DNA from: Verrucomicrobiota bacterium | GTDB taxonomy: Bacteria; Verrucomicrobiota; Verrucomicrobiia; Opitutales; Opitutaceae | Reading direction: 5' to 3' | NCBI GenBank assembly: GCA_023410155.1 | Contig: JAEYQF010000018.1 | Location: 1 to 32,199, forward strand | DNA length: 32,199 bases | Part shown: positions 1-6,383 of the stretch, in pieces | Numbering within the stretch: the first letter of the stretch is position 1 | Layout: the number at the start of each line of letters is the position of its first letter | The notes under the pieces: model-generated | Databases searched by the model: none | What the model was told of the DNA's origin: nothing | Seen by the model: the letters and a program-made list of their open reading frames with translations, nothing else | Made by a program: the position numbers and the translations under genes

Positions 1-152
1 GCCTTGTAGTGCAGTCCACTGCCGGCGATACTGACGACGAAGTGCCGCGTTTCCTTCGCGGAGCCGGTCTTGCTGAGCAACCGGTTTTCAATCACGCGGC
101 CGGGAAACGGATGATCCTTGGAATAGGCGGAGGTGGTGGCGGGAGCGGACAT
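1..152 (-). CDS. Sulfite reductase flavoprotein (CysJ-like) subunit, N-terminal fragment
   Basis: Only the first 50 codons lie in the window; the gene runs off the left edge. The start is the ATG read from 152 to 150. The visible protein has the order SKDHPFPGRVIEN, then GSAKETRHF, then GSGLHYK. This is the entry into the FAD-binding (ferredoxin-NADP reductase-like) module of CysJ and related diflavin reductases, where the strand ending in TRHF precedes the 'GSGL.Y.PGD' element. In this family the subunit passes NADPH electrons to a sirohaem sulfite reductase. There is no flavodoxin domain before this module, so it would be the short form that lacks the FMN domain. It is transcribed divergently from the pseudouridine synthase. 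The family assignment rests on about 50 residues, so another FNR-type reductase is possible. Confidence 0.65.
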   Translation of the reverse strand, partial: MSAPATTSAYSKDHPFPGRVIENRLLSKTGSAKETRHFVVSIAGSGLHYK

Positions 153-255
153 GGTCGGCGCGGATCAAGCGGTCGCACGAGAACGCTGGCAAGCATGCAT
201 TCCGCGGCCCTGAGGGCTTGCAGCGTCATAGGATTTGCCGCTCCCTTTCAGGTCC

Positions 256-1059
256 ATGTCGTCCGCCGAACCGATCCGTCTGCAGAAATTCCTAGCCGAT
301 GCCGGCGTATGTTCGCGCCGTGCCGCCGAGGCCTTGATTGCTGAAGGCGAAGTGTGGGTCAATGGCTCCGCCGCGCAGACCGGACAGAAAGTCGTGCCCG
401 GCGTGGATCGGATTACTGTGCGGGGCAAGACTGTGCGCACGACGCACCAGCCGCTCGTCACCCTGGCGGTGCACAAGCCGCGCGGGCTCGTCTGCTCCAA
501 CGACGATCCGCACAACCCTGAGACGATCTTCTCCGTGCTGCCGCGCGAAGTATCGAGGTTTCGATTCTTCTGCGCCGGCCGCCTCGACAAGGAAAGCGAA
601 GGGCTCGTGATTCTGACGACGGACGGAGATCTCGCGCACCGCCTCATGCATCCCTCCAACGTGGTCGTGAAGCGTTACCACGTGATCCTCGCGAAACCTT
701 TTCCCGCCCGCCGCCTGCCCACCTTGGTCAAAGGCGTGGTCATCGACGGCGAACGCCTCAAGGTCGAGCGGGCTGCGCTCGTCAACGCTGACACCTCCGA
801 GTCCTCCGCCAGCCTCGACGTGCACATGCACCACGGCAAGAAACGTGAGATCCGGCAGCTCTTCATGAAGCTCGGCTATGATGTGAAACGGCTGAAGCGC
901 TATCAGATCGGGAGCTTCCGCTTGAAAGGCATACCGCTGCGAGCCATGAAAAAACTAACTCCGGCCGAAATCTCTTCGCTCTTCCATTCTCCAGTCACAC
1001 CCCGTGCTCCACACGAGGTCAGCAGCAAGGAACTCTTCCCCACGTCCCATGATGACTAA
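256..1059 (+). CDS. 23S/16S rRNA pseudouridine synthase, RsuA/RluB family
   Basis: The 267-residue protein starts with an S4 RNA-binding domain (about residues 6-55: IRLQKFLADAGVCSRRAAE, then GEVWVNG). The RsuA/RluB/E/F catalytic domain follows, with HKPRGLVCSND and the signature GRLDKESEGLVILTTDGDL; Asp111 is the predicted nucleophile. HHGKKREIRQ near residue 195 is the usual late family motif. The enzyme isomerises one uridine in ribosomal RNA; the sequence does not tell whether the site is of the RluB, RluE, RluF or RsuA type. The ATG at 256 was chosen because it leads straight into the S4 domain; an in-frame TTG at 235 would add seven residues. Its stop overlaps the start of the next gene, which suggests co-transcription. 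Confidence 0.9.
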   Translation: MSSAEPIRLQKFLADAGVCSRRAAEALIAEGEVWVNGSAAQTGQKVVPGVDRITVRGKTVRTTHQPLVTLAVHKPRGLVCSNDDPHNPETIFSVLPREVSRFRFFCAGRLDKESEGLVILTTDGDLAHRLMHPSNVVVKRYHVILAKPFPARRLPTLVKGVVIDGERLKVERAALVNADTSESSASLDVHMHHGKKREIRQLFMKLGYDVKRLKRYQIGSFRLKGIPLRAMKKLTPAEISSLFHSPVTPRAPHEVSSKELFPTSHDD

Positions 1060-1900
1060 GTCGCTTACCCGTCTTTCCTGCGCCCTGCGTGGCGTCGCCC
1101 TCGCCTTGATCGCTTCCCTGAGTGCGACGGCCGCGCCGCTCACGGCGACCACGGCGGTGCATACGCAGCCCAACGACGCCGCACCCACGATCACCGTTAT
1201 CCCTGCCGGCACGGAGCCGACCGTGGCCGAAGCAGAAGCAGCCAGCACACCCGAGGGGTGGCTTGCCGTGGAGTTGGCCGGCCCGTTTGAAGTTTACGTG
1301 CCCAACAAGGACATCACCAAAAGCCTCGATGTCCGCCCCGGCGCCGCGCTGCACCTCGCACCGGAAGAGAATGCCGCCGTGATCTCCACGGCAGCTCCGG
1401 ACGATTCGCTCGAAATCACCGGTCTGCACGGGAAGTGGACTCAACTGAAATTGGAGCGCAAGGTCACCGGCTTCATCCGCATCGGCGCGTCTCCATCTCC
1501 GTCGAAAACCGCCGCTGCGCCCGCCACGGCACCGTCCTCGCGCAACGACGCTGCGCCCCTCGCGCCTGCTCCCGTCGCCCCGACCGCCTATGGCACCGCC
1601 GCGAGCGGCCGGGCTGCGCCTCCCCTGAATCTCTCCGGCTCTGCCTCGGCCAGCCTGCCGCGCCAGTTCCGCGGCAAATTTGTGTCCACTCGCAGCCCGT
1701 TCAAACCGCGCCGCCCTTATGATTGGGCGCTCAACGACGACGCCGGCAAACGCTTCGCTTATCTCGACGTGAAGAATCTCCTCCTCACCGAGCAGATCGA
1801 GAGCTACGTCGGCCACACAATCGTCGTGTTTGGAGCCACGACAACCACTCCTGATGGCAAGGATATCGTGATCACGGTCGAGAGCCTGCAGCTGCAGTAA
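1049..1900 (+). CDS. Exported SH3-like domain protein of unknown function
   Basis: Two adjacent ATGs (1049 and 1052) overlap the end of the pseudouridine synthase; a GTG at 1004 is a less likely upstream start. The N-terminus has a basic stretch and a hydrophobic core followed by SATAAP, a typical signal peptide, so the protein is probably periplasmic or attached to the envelope. A bacterial SH3-like segment follows (about residues 75-145, with WLAVELAGPFEVYVPN and LEITGLHGKWTQLKL). Next is an Ala/Pro-rich linker and a C-terminal domain (about 215-283) containing DDAGKRFAYLDV and ESYVGHTIVVFG. SH3-like domains in exported proteins often bind peptidoglycan or peptides, but the ligand here is unknown. 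The translational overlap links it to the rRNA modification gene by position only. Confidence 0.8.
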   Translation: MMTKSLTRLSCALRGVALALIASLSATAAPLTATTAVHTQPNDAAPTITVIPAGTEPTVAEAEAASTPEGWLAVELAGPFEVYVPNKDITKSLDVRPGAALHLAPEENAAVISTAAPDDSLEITGLHGKWTQLKLERKVTGFIRIGASPSPSKTAAAPATAPSSRNDAAPLAPAPVAPTAYGTAASGRAAPPLNLSGSASASLPRQFRGKFVSTRSPFKPRRPYDWALNDDAGKRFAYLDVKNLLLTEQIESYVGHTIVVFGATTTTPDGKDIVITVESLQLQ

Positions 1901-1924
1901 CGTTCCCTTCGCAATCCCCCATTC

Positions 1925-2800
1925 ATGACCCTCATCGACGGCAACCAGATCGCTGCCACCCTCATCGCCGAACTCAAAAACGAAGTCGCCGCCCTCCCCG
2001 GCCGGAAGCCTTGCATCGCCCTCGTTCGCGTGGGAGACGATCCTGCGTCGGTTTCCTACGTTAAGAAGAAGGAGAAAACCGCCGCCGAGATCGGTCTCAC
2101 CAGCCGCATCATTCTTCCCCCCGTCACCATCACGCAGGAAGAACTTTTCGCGCTCATCGACGACCTCAATCGCGATCCGGAGGTGGATGGGATTCTCGTG
2201 CAGTCACCTCTGCCGAAACACATCGATGAGGTCGCCGTGTTCCGTCGGGTTTCCGCCGATAAGGACGTCGACGGCTTCAACACGCTGAACCTCGGCAAGG
2301 TCGCGCAGGAGGACGAAACCGGCTTCGTGGCCTGCACCCCCGCCGGCATCATGGAGCTCCTCTCGCGAAGCGGCGTCGATCTCAAGGGCAAGCATGTCGT
2401 CGTCCTCGGCCGCTCGCTGATCGTCGGCAAGCCTGTCGCGCTCCTGGCGCTGCAAAAGAAAGCTGGGGCCAACGGCACGGTGACCATCTGCCACTCCGGC
2501 ACGCGCGACCTCCCTTCCCTCACCCGCCAGGCCGACGTGCTCATTGCCGCGATCGGCCGCGCCGAATTCGTCACGGCTGACATGGTGAAACCTGGCGCCG
2601 TCGTGATCGACGTCGGCATCAACCGGGTCCCCGACGCGTCCAAGAAAACCGGATACCGCCTGACCGGCGACGTGCACTTCCCGGCCGTCTCCGGGATCGC
2701 CAGTCAGATCACGCCCGTTCCTGGCGGCGTGGGTCCCATGACCGTGGCGATGCTGATGAAGAATACGGTGAAAGCGCATCGCCAGCTGACGCGCCGCTAG
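1925..2800 (+). CDS. folD: Bifunctional methylenetetrahydrofolate dehydrogenase / methenyltetrahydrofolate cyclohydrolase
   Basis: This 291-residue protein is full length for FolD, the cytosolic enzyme that interconverts 5,10-methylene-THF, 5,10-methenyl-THF and 10-formyl-THF with NADP. Visible signatures are the catalytic YxxxK (Tyr45...Lys49 in VSYVKKKEK), VDGILVQSPLP (residues 87-97; most relatives have QLPLP), DKDVDGFN, GRSLIVGKP in the Rossmann fold and the C-terminal PGGVGPMTVAML. The start at 1925 is an ATG 24 bases after the previous stop, and the N-terminus (LIDGNQIAATL) matches the family. There is no clear Shine-Dalgarno sequence. A two-component gene follows 36 bases downstream on the same strand. 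Confidence 0.97.
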   Translation: MTLIDGNQIAATLIAELKNEVAALPGRKPCIALVRVGDDPASVSYVKKKEKTAAEIGLTSRIILPPVTITQEELFALIDDLNRDPEVDGILVQSPLPKHIDEVAVFRRVSADKDVDGFNTLNLGKVAQEDETGFVACTPAGIMELLSRSGVDLKGKHVVVLGRSLIVGKPVALLALQKKAGANGTVTICHSGTRDLPSLTRQADVLIAAIGRAEFVTADMVKPGAVVIDVGINRVPDASKKTGYRLTGDVHFPAVSGIASQITPVPGGVGPMTVAMLMKNTVKAHRQLTRR

Positions 2801-2836
2801 CTTGCGGCGCTCGCACAACTCCGCTCCTTTCTCCCG

Positions 2837-3970
2837 ATGCCCTCGCCCTCCATCCTCGTGGTCGACGATCAGCCGATCAACGTGCAGCTCCTCAAGCGAA
2901 AGCTCGAACGGGAGGGCATCCGGGTCGCCGCTGCTTACAACGGCCTCGAAGCGCTCGCGCTCGTGAAGAACGAGAAGCCGGACCTCATCCTCCTCGACGT
3001 GATGATGCCCGACATGGACGGCATCGAAGTTTGCCAGCGCCTCCAAGCCGACGAGCAAACGCGCTCCATCCCTATCATCTTCATCACCGCACGCTCCTCG
3101 AAGGAGGGCAAGATCGAGGGCCTCAACGTCGGGGCCGTCGACTACATCACCAAACCCATCGACCTCGACGAAACGCTCGCGCGCGTGCAAACGCAGCTCC
3201 GCTTCGTCGCGATAAATCGCGAGATGCTGGATTTGCAGCGCCGCCTTGTCGAAACGCGCCGCTCGGCCACGATCGGCGCCGTCACGCAGGGCATCGCGCA
3301 CAATCTCTACTACCTTCTCGGCGTGGTGATCGGTTATCTCGATCTGATCAAGGCTTACTACGACAAGCCTGAGCACGTGAAAAAGAACGCGCAGCACGTC
3401 GAAGAGGCCGTGCATCGTATCGTCTCGATCATCAAGCAGCTCAGCTCGCTCGTCGTAAAATCGCGCCCCCCGCTCTCTCGCGTCAGCGTGCAACGACTCA
3501 TCGACAATAGCGTGTTGCGCTTCCATGCGGAATACAAAATCGACGCCCCGGTCACCGTGGAGAATTCCGTCGGCGAGCTGTCGATCGACACCAATTTCGA
3601 AACGTTCGAGGAAGTGGTTTCCAAGGTCCTCATCAACGCGTGGGAAGCCTACGACGGTCGGCCCGGGGAACCGCGACCGATCACCCTGAAGACCCGCCTC
3701 ATCGAGAAGCCGGACGAGGGACGCATCCTGGAAATCCGCGTAGAAGATCAAGGCCGGGGCCTCGACCCGGAGATCCGCGACCACGTCTTCGAACCGTTCA
3801 TCAGCTCCAAACACACCGTCGGCGTAGGCATGGGGCTCACGATCGCGCGCCACGCTCTGCGTAATCTCGGAGGGGAAGCGATGATCGCGGACCGCGCCAG
3901 CGGGGGCACCGTCGCAATCCTCACCCACCCGGTCGAACAACGGAAATCCCGGCGCGCTCCGCTCGAGTGA
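2837..3970 (+). CDS. Receiver domain-histidine kinase hybrid (REC-HisKA-HATPase)
   Basis: The protein has 377 residues and no membrane segment, so it is cytosolic. Residues 5-122 are a complete CheY-like receiver with Asp10/Asp11, phospho-acceptor Asp54 (LILLDVMMPDMDG), Thr84 and Lys106 (TKPID). A helical dimerisation segment follows with the H-box around His155 (GIAHNLYYLLGVVIGYLDL). It then has an N-box (LINAWEA, Asn267), a G1 box (DQGRGLD), an F-box (FEPFISSK) and a G2 box (GVGMGLTIA). The order REC then kinase suggests that the kinase output is modulated by phosphorylation of its own N-terminal receiver, perhaps by another kinase. No cognate response regulator or sensor is adjacent. It sits between folD and proC, and its stop overlaps a possible GTG start of proC. 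Confidence 0.92.
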   Translation: MPSPSILVVDDQPINVQLLKRKLEREGIRVAAAYNGLEALALVKNEKPDLILLDVMMPDMDGIEVCQRLQADEQTRSIPIIFITARSSKEGKIEGLNVGAVDYITKPIDLDETLARVQTQLRFVAINREMLDLQRRLVETRRSATIGAVTQGIAHNLYYLLGVVIGYLDLIKAYYDKPEHVKKNAQHVEEAVHRIVSIIKQLSSLVVKSRPPLSRVSVQRLIDNSVLRFHAEYKIDAPVTVENSVGELSIDTNFETFEEVVSKVLINAWEAYDGRPGEPRPITLKTRLIEKPDEGRILEIRVEDQGRGLDPEIRDHVFEPFISSKHTVGVGMGLTIARHALRNLGGEAMIADRASGGTVAILTHPVEQRKSRRAPLE

Positions 3971-3999
3971 GTGCCGGCGCGTCCTACTCTCCCGCCCCT

Positions 4000-4806
4000 A
4001 TGGCTCACGTTGCGTTCCTCGGCGCCGGTAACATGGCTGCAGCCATGATCGATGGACTGCTCGCGCGCGATTCGGCCGCGGCCGCGCGCCTCGCCTGCCT
4101 CGGCGGGAGCGGCGCCAGCGCGCCTGCGCTCGCCGCCCGGACCGGTATCCGCCTGGCCACTACACTCGCGGACCTCACCGGTCCCGCCGACGTGATCGTC
4201 GTCGCGTTCAAGCCGCAGCATCTCGCCGCCGCCGATCCCTCGCTCTCAGAGCTGACGGCCGGGAAACTCATTGTTTCGGTGCTCGCCGGGAAACGTCTCT
4301 CCACGCTGGGCCGCGTGTTTCCGCGGGCCCGTAATCTCGTGCGCACGATGCCCAACACGCCCGCCGCGATCGGCGCGGGCATCACGCCCTATTGCGCCGC
4401 CCAACCACTCTCCACCGCGGACCGCGCGCTTGTTGAACAACTGCTCGGCGCCTGCGGTCAGCACCTCGAACTCGCCGAGGACAAGATGGATGCCGCCACA
4501 GCGGTCAGCGGCAGCGGCCCGGCATTCGTTTTCGAGTTCGCCGCCGCCCTGCGCGATGCGGGCATCGCCGCGGAGCTTCCGCCGGAGGTCGCTTCGCGCC
4601 TCATCGTCGCCACCCTGCTGGGTGCGGCGAAACTGCTCGAGCAACGCGGAGTCGATCCCGAGGTCTTGCGCAATCAAGTCACGTCGCCCAACGGCACAAC
4701 CTTCGCCGGACTTCGCCGGCTCGAGGCCGGTGATTTCCGCGCACTGATTCGCGACACCGTCGCCGCCGCCAAGGCCCGCGCCGCCGAACTCTCGCGCGAC
4801 GCCTGA
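4000..4806 (+). CDS. proC: Pyrroline-5-carboxylate reductase
   Basis: The 268-residue enzyme catalyses the last step of proline biosynthesis, the NAD(P)H reduction of 1-pyrroline-5-carboxylate. Evidence is the N-terminal nucleotide-binding motif FLGAGNMAAAMIDGLL, VAFKPQ, VRTMPNTPAAIGAGIT, the family signature TAVSGSGPAFVFEF and ATLLGAAKLL followed by VTSPNGTTFAGLRRLE in the C-terminal dimerisation domain. Length is normal for ProC. The ATG at 4000 puts the Rossmann motif at residue 4; an in-frame GTG at 3967, overlapping the kinase stop codon, would add an 11-residue tail lacking similarity to the fold. The stop codon lies inside a stem-loop that starts at 4805. Confidence 0.96.
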   Translation: MAHVAFLGAGNMAAAMIDGLLARDSAAAARLACLGGSGASAPALAARTGIRLATTLADLTGPADVIVVAFKPQHLAAADPSLSELTAGKLIVSVLAGKRLSTLGRVFPRARNLVRTMPNTPAAIGAGITPYCAAQPLSTADRALVEQLLGACGQHLELAEDKMDAATAVSGSGPAFVFEFAAALRDAGIAAELPPEVASRLIVATLLGAAKLLEQRGVDPEVLRNQVTSPNGTTFAGLRRLEAGDFRALIRDTVAAAKARAAELSRDA

Positions 4807-4835
4807 TTCACCGACGCACGCGTGCTCGGTGAATC
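4805..4835. repeat. Stem-loop overlapping the proC stop codon
   Basis: GATTCACCGA at 4805-4814 is a perfect 10-base inverted complement of TCGGTGAATC at 4826-4835. The 11-base loop can pair further with itself (GCACG/CGTGC). There is no T-run after it, so it is not a canonical intrinsic terminator on the plus strand. It may protect the 3' end of the mRNA or help termination. Confidence 0.6.
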
Positions 4836-4839
4836 CGGG

Positions 4840-4893
4840 CGTCATTCTGAGCAACGGAAGGCGAACTGGATTTTCGCTGTGCCCCGGATGACG
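4840..4893. repeat. REP-like imperfect palindrome
   Basis: CGTCATTC at 4840 is mirrored by GGATGACG ending at 4893, with about 40 bases between the arms. 'CGTCATTCTGAGC ... GGATGACG' resembles the dispersed extragenic palindromes seen in many GC-rich genomes. Only one copy is present here, so membership of a genomic family is an inference. Confidence 0.4.
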
Positions 4894-4911
4894 TTGGATT
4901 CGTCCCGGACC

Positions 4912-5017
4912 TTGGCTCGACCGTGCGCGGACTGGGTCGAGACACGGTGCGCACCTTGTCCCGACTCGGTGCGGCCTGGGGCTCGATACGATGCGGACTT
5001 GGGCTCGAGTCAGGCCG
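4912..5017. repeat. Degenerate ~22-bp tandem repeat array, copy A
   Basis: About five consecutive units of 19-23 bases can be set out, starting at 4912, 4933, 4956, 4977 and 4999. The shared core is roughly T-G-G-(C/T)-C-G-A followed by CGGTGCG and (G/C)AC. Clear examples are TGGGTCGAGACACGGTGCG at 4933 and CCCGACTCGGTGCGGCC at 4960. The units are diverged and the region has no plausible gene. A related array occurs at 22464-22542. There is nothing else in the 4836-5029 spacer apart from the REP-like palindrome. Confidence 0.5.
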
Positions 5018-5029
5018 AATTGGGGCACG

Positions 5030-5059
5030 AAAAAGCCCGGCGCCTTTGGGCGCCGGGCT
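5030..5059 (-). terminator. Rho-independent terminator of the ACIII/cytochrome operon
   Basis: AGCCCGGCGCC at 5034-5044 and its exact complement GGCGCCGGGCT at 5049-5059 form an 11-bp GC-rich stem with a 4-base loop. Read on the minus strand, the stem is followed by TTTTT (5034-5030). It lies 23 bases beyond the stop codon of the last cytochrome gene, so it closes the minus-strand operon. Confidence 0.85.
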
Positions 5060-5082
5060 GAAGTGTTTCGGGAACGCTCAAC

Positions 5083-5748
5083 TCAGGGGAGCTGAAGCAG
5101 CTCGTCCTGCGTCATCTCTTTGCGATCACCTTCCCGCGCGCGGATGGCGGCGACTTCCTCAGTCGTGATCGGACCTGCTTGGTGGCCCCACGCTTGACGG
5201 ATGTAAGTCAGCGTGGCGGCAATGCGCTCATCGGTCCAGTTGTAGCCGGAGCCGGCGACACGGCCAAAGGCGGGCATCGCGGCGGCGTTGTATTCGGTGC
5301 CCTTCACCGTGATCGGACCTTTCAGCCCGTAAACCACGATGTGGATAAGGCGCTCAGGCGACCCCGTGACCCACTCGGCATCGGTGAGCGGCGGATAAAT
5401 TCCGGCAACGCCCTGGCCGTTGACTTGGTGGCAGGTGGCGCAGACTTGTTCGTAATTGCGCTTGCCCAGGACGAGTGGATCGACGGCGGCAGTCGCGGCA
5501 CCCGGCTGAGCGGGTTTACCATGCTCATCGAAAACGCTGGGATCGAAGTGGCCCGAGAACTCGTTGAGATAAGTGCCGGCAAAGAAGATCAGGCCCGAGA
5601 ATACGAAGAGCAGCACGAGCGGCAGCATCTTGTAGTGGCCATCGTCCACCGGTTTCTTCGCGAGCTCATGCTCGTGGGCGGACAGGAGGCTTTCGTCCGT
5701 CGCGCCAGCGTTGTCGAAACGCGGATCGTGGGGAGTTTGATCGCTCAT
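5083..5748 (-). CDS. Membrane-anchored monohaem cytochrome c (CcoP position)
   Basis: This 221-residue protein has an N-terminal cytoplasmic segment, one transmembrane helix (about residues 42-60, LPLVLLFVFSGLIFFAG) and an outside cytochrome c domain. The haem-binding motif is CATCH (Cys103-His107); Met158 in AAAMPAFG is the likely sixth ligand. YPPLTDAEWVTG and LTYIRQAWG are typical of class I cytochromes c near oxidases. It is the last gene of the operon and overlaps the CcoO-like gene by four bases. Genuine CcoP normally has two haems, so this is a one-haem protein in the CcoP position. It probably hands electrons between ACIII and a final acceptor (inference). Confidence 0.85.
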   Translation of the reverse strand: MSDQTPHDPRFDNAGATDESLLSAHEHELAKKPVDDGHYKMLPLVLLFVFSGLIFFAGTYLNEFSGHFDPSVFDEHGKPAQPGAATAAVDPLVLGKRNYEQVCATCHQVNGQGVAGIYPPLTDAEWVTGSPERLIHIVVYGLKGPITVKGTEYNAAAMPAFGRVAGSGYNWTDERIAATLTYIRQAWGHQAGPITTEEVAAIRAREGDRKEMTQDELLQLP

Positions 5749-6383
5749 TTGTCGCCCTCCTTGGCAGCAGGCTCGATCGGGCGGGCTTCAGGATACTCGT
5801 AGGACTGATGCAAGCTGAGGAGATAGGAGACGAGAAGTCGGGCGCGTTCCGTAGGAACAACCTCGATGCCGGCGGGCGTGGAGAGCGATCCAGTCAGGCG
5901 AAGAGCGTAGTCCGACGCTTGGCGGCCAGCGGTGGAGCGGGTCTCAAAGAGAAAGCGATACGACGGCATCGTGTTCGTGCCAGCGTAGAGGAGCTTGTAG
6001 AGATCCGCCTCGTCGTAGGCGGGCTTGCGGGCGCCGACGTTGGCCAGATCGGGACCGAGGCGGCTTTCGCCAAGGTGGACGATCGGCTGTTGAATGTAGT
6101 CGCGGGCGACGCTCTGGCGATCACCCCAGCCGCGCTCCTTATCGGAGCCGAAGCCCGGACGACGGACTTGCTGGGTGTGGCAGGTGGCGCATCCGAGATC
6201 GCGATAGACTTTCTCGCCTTGGGCAGCGAGGCCGGGAAAACGCTCGGGGAAGGCTTTGCCTTCGTTTTCGTCCATGTGCGGCGCGAGGCGGCCAAGTTGG
6301 GCGTTGGAGCCCAGGACAATCCCGGCCCACGAGAAAGCGAGGGCGGCAAAGAGACCGAGGAAAAACAGAAATCCGTTTCTCAT
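5745..6383 (-). CDS. cbb3-type cytochrome oxidase subunit II-like monohaem cytochrome (CcoO-like)
   Basis: The 212-residue protein is anchored by an N-terminal helix (about residues 4-24) and matches CcoO/FixO: EKVYRDLGCATCHTQQVRR (haem c on Cys65, Cys68 and His69), a WG...S.A.DY motif, then HLGESRLGPDLANVGARK. Met139 in TNTMPSYRFLF is the expected axial ligand. All haem-binding residues are intact, unlike those of the adjacent subunit I homologue. In cbb3 oxidases CcoO passes electrons from CcoP to the CcoN active site. Here that destination has lost its cofactor ligands, so CcoO may act as an electron relay or docking protein instead (inference). It overlaps both flanking genes by four bases. 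Confidence 0.9.
   Translation of the reverse strand: MRNGFLFFLGLFAALAFSWAGIVLGSNAQLGRLAPHMDENEGKAFPERFPGLAAQGEKVYRDLGCATCHTQQVRRPGFGSDKERGWGDRQSVARDYIQQPIVHLGESRLGPDLANVGARKPAYDEADLYKLLYAGTNTMPSYRFLFETRSTAGRQASDYALRLTGSLSTPAGIEVVPTERARLLVSYLLSLHQSYEYPEARPIEPAAKEGDK

Noticed and set aside
2204..3940. 578-codon frame on the minus strand, antisense to folD and the kinase gene
   Set aside because: It spans two genes with strong family signatures on the other strand, has low-complexity composition (many Asp, Arg, His and Val) and no recognisable domain.
4912..5017. CRISPR array
   Set aside because: The units are contiguous and diverged, with no constant spacers between identical repeats, and no cas genes are nearby.
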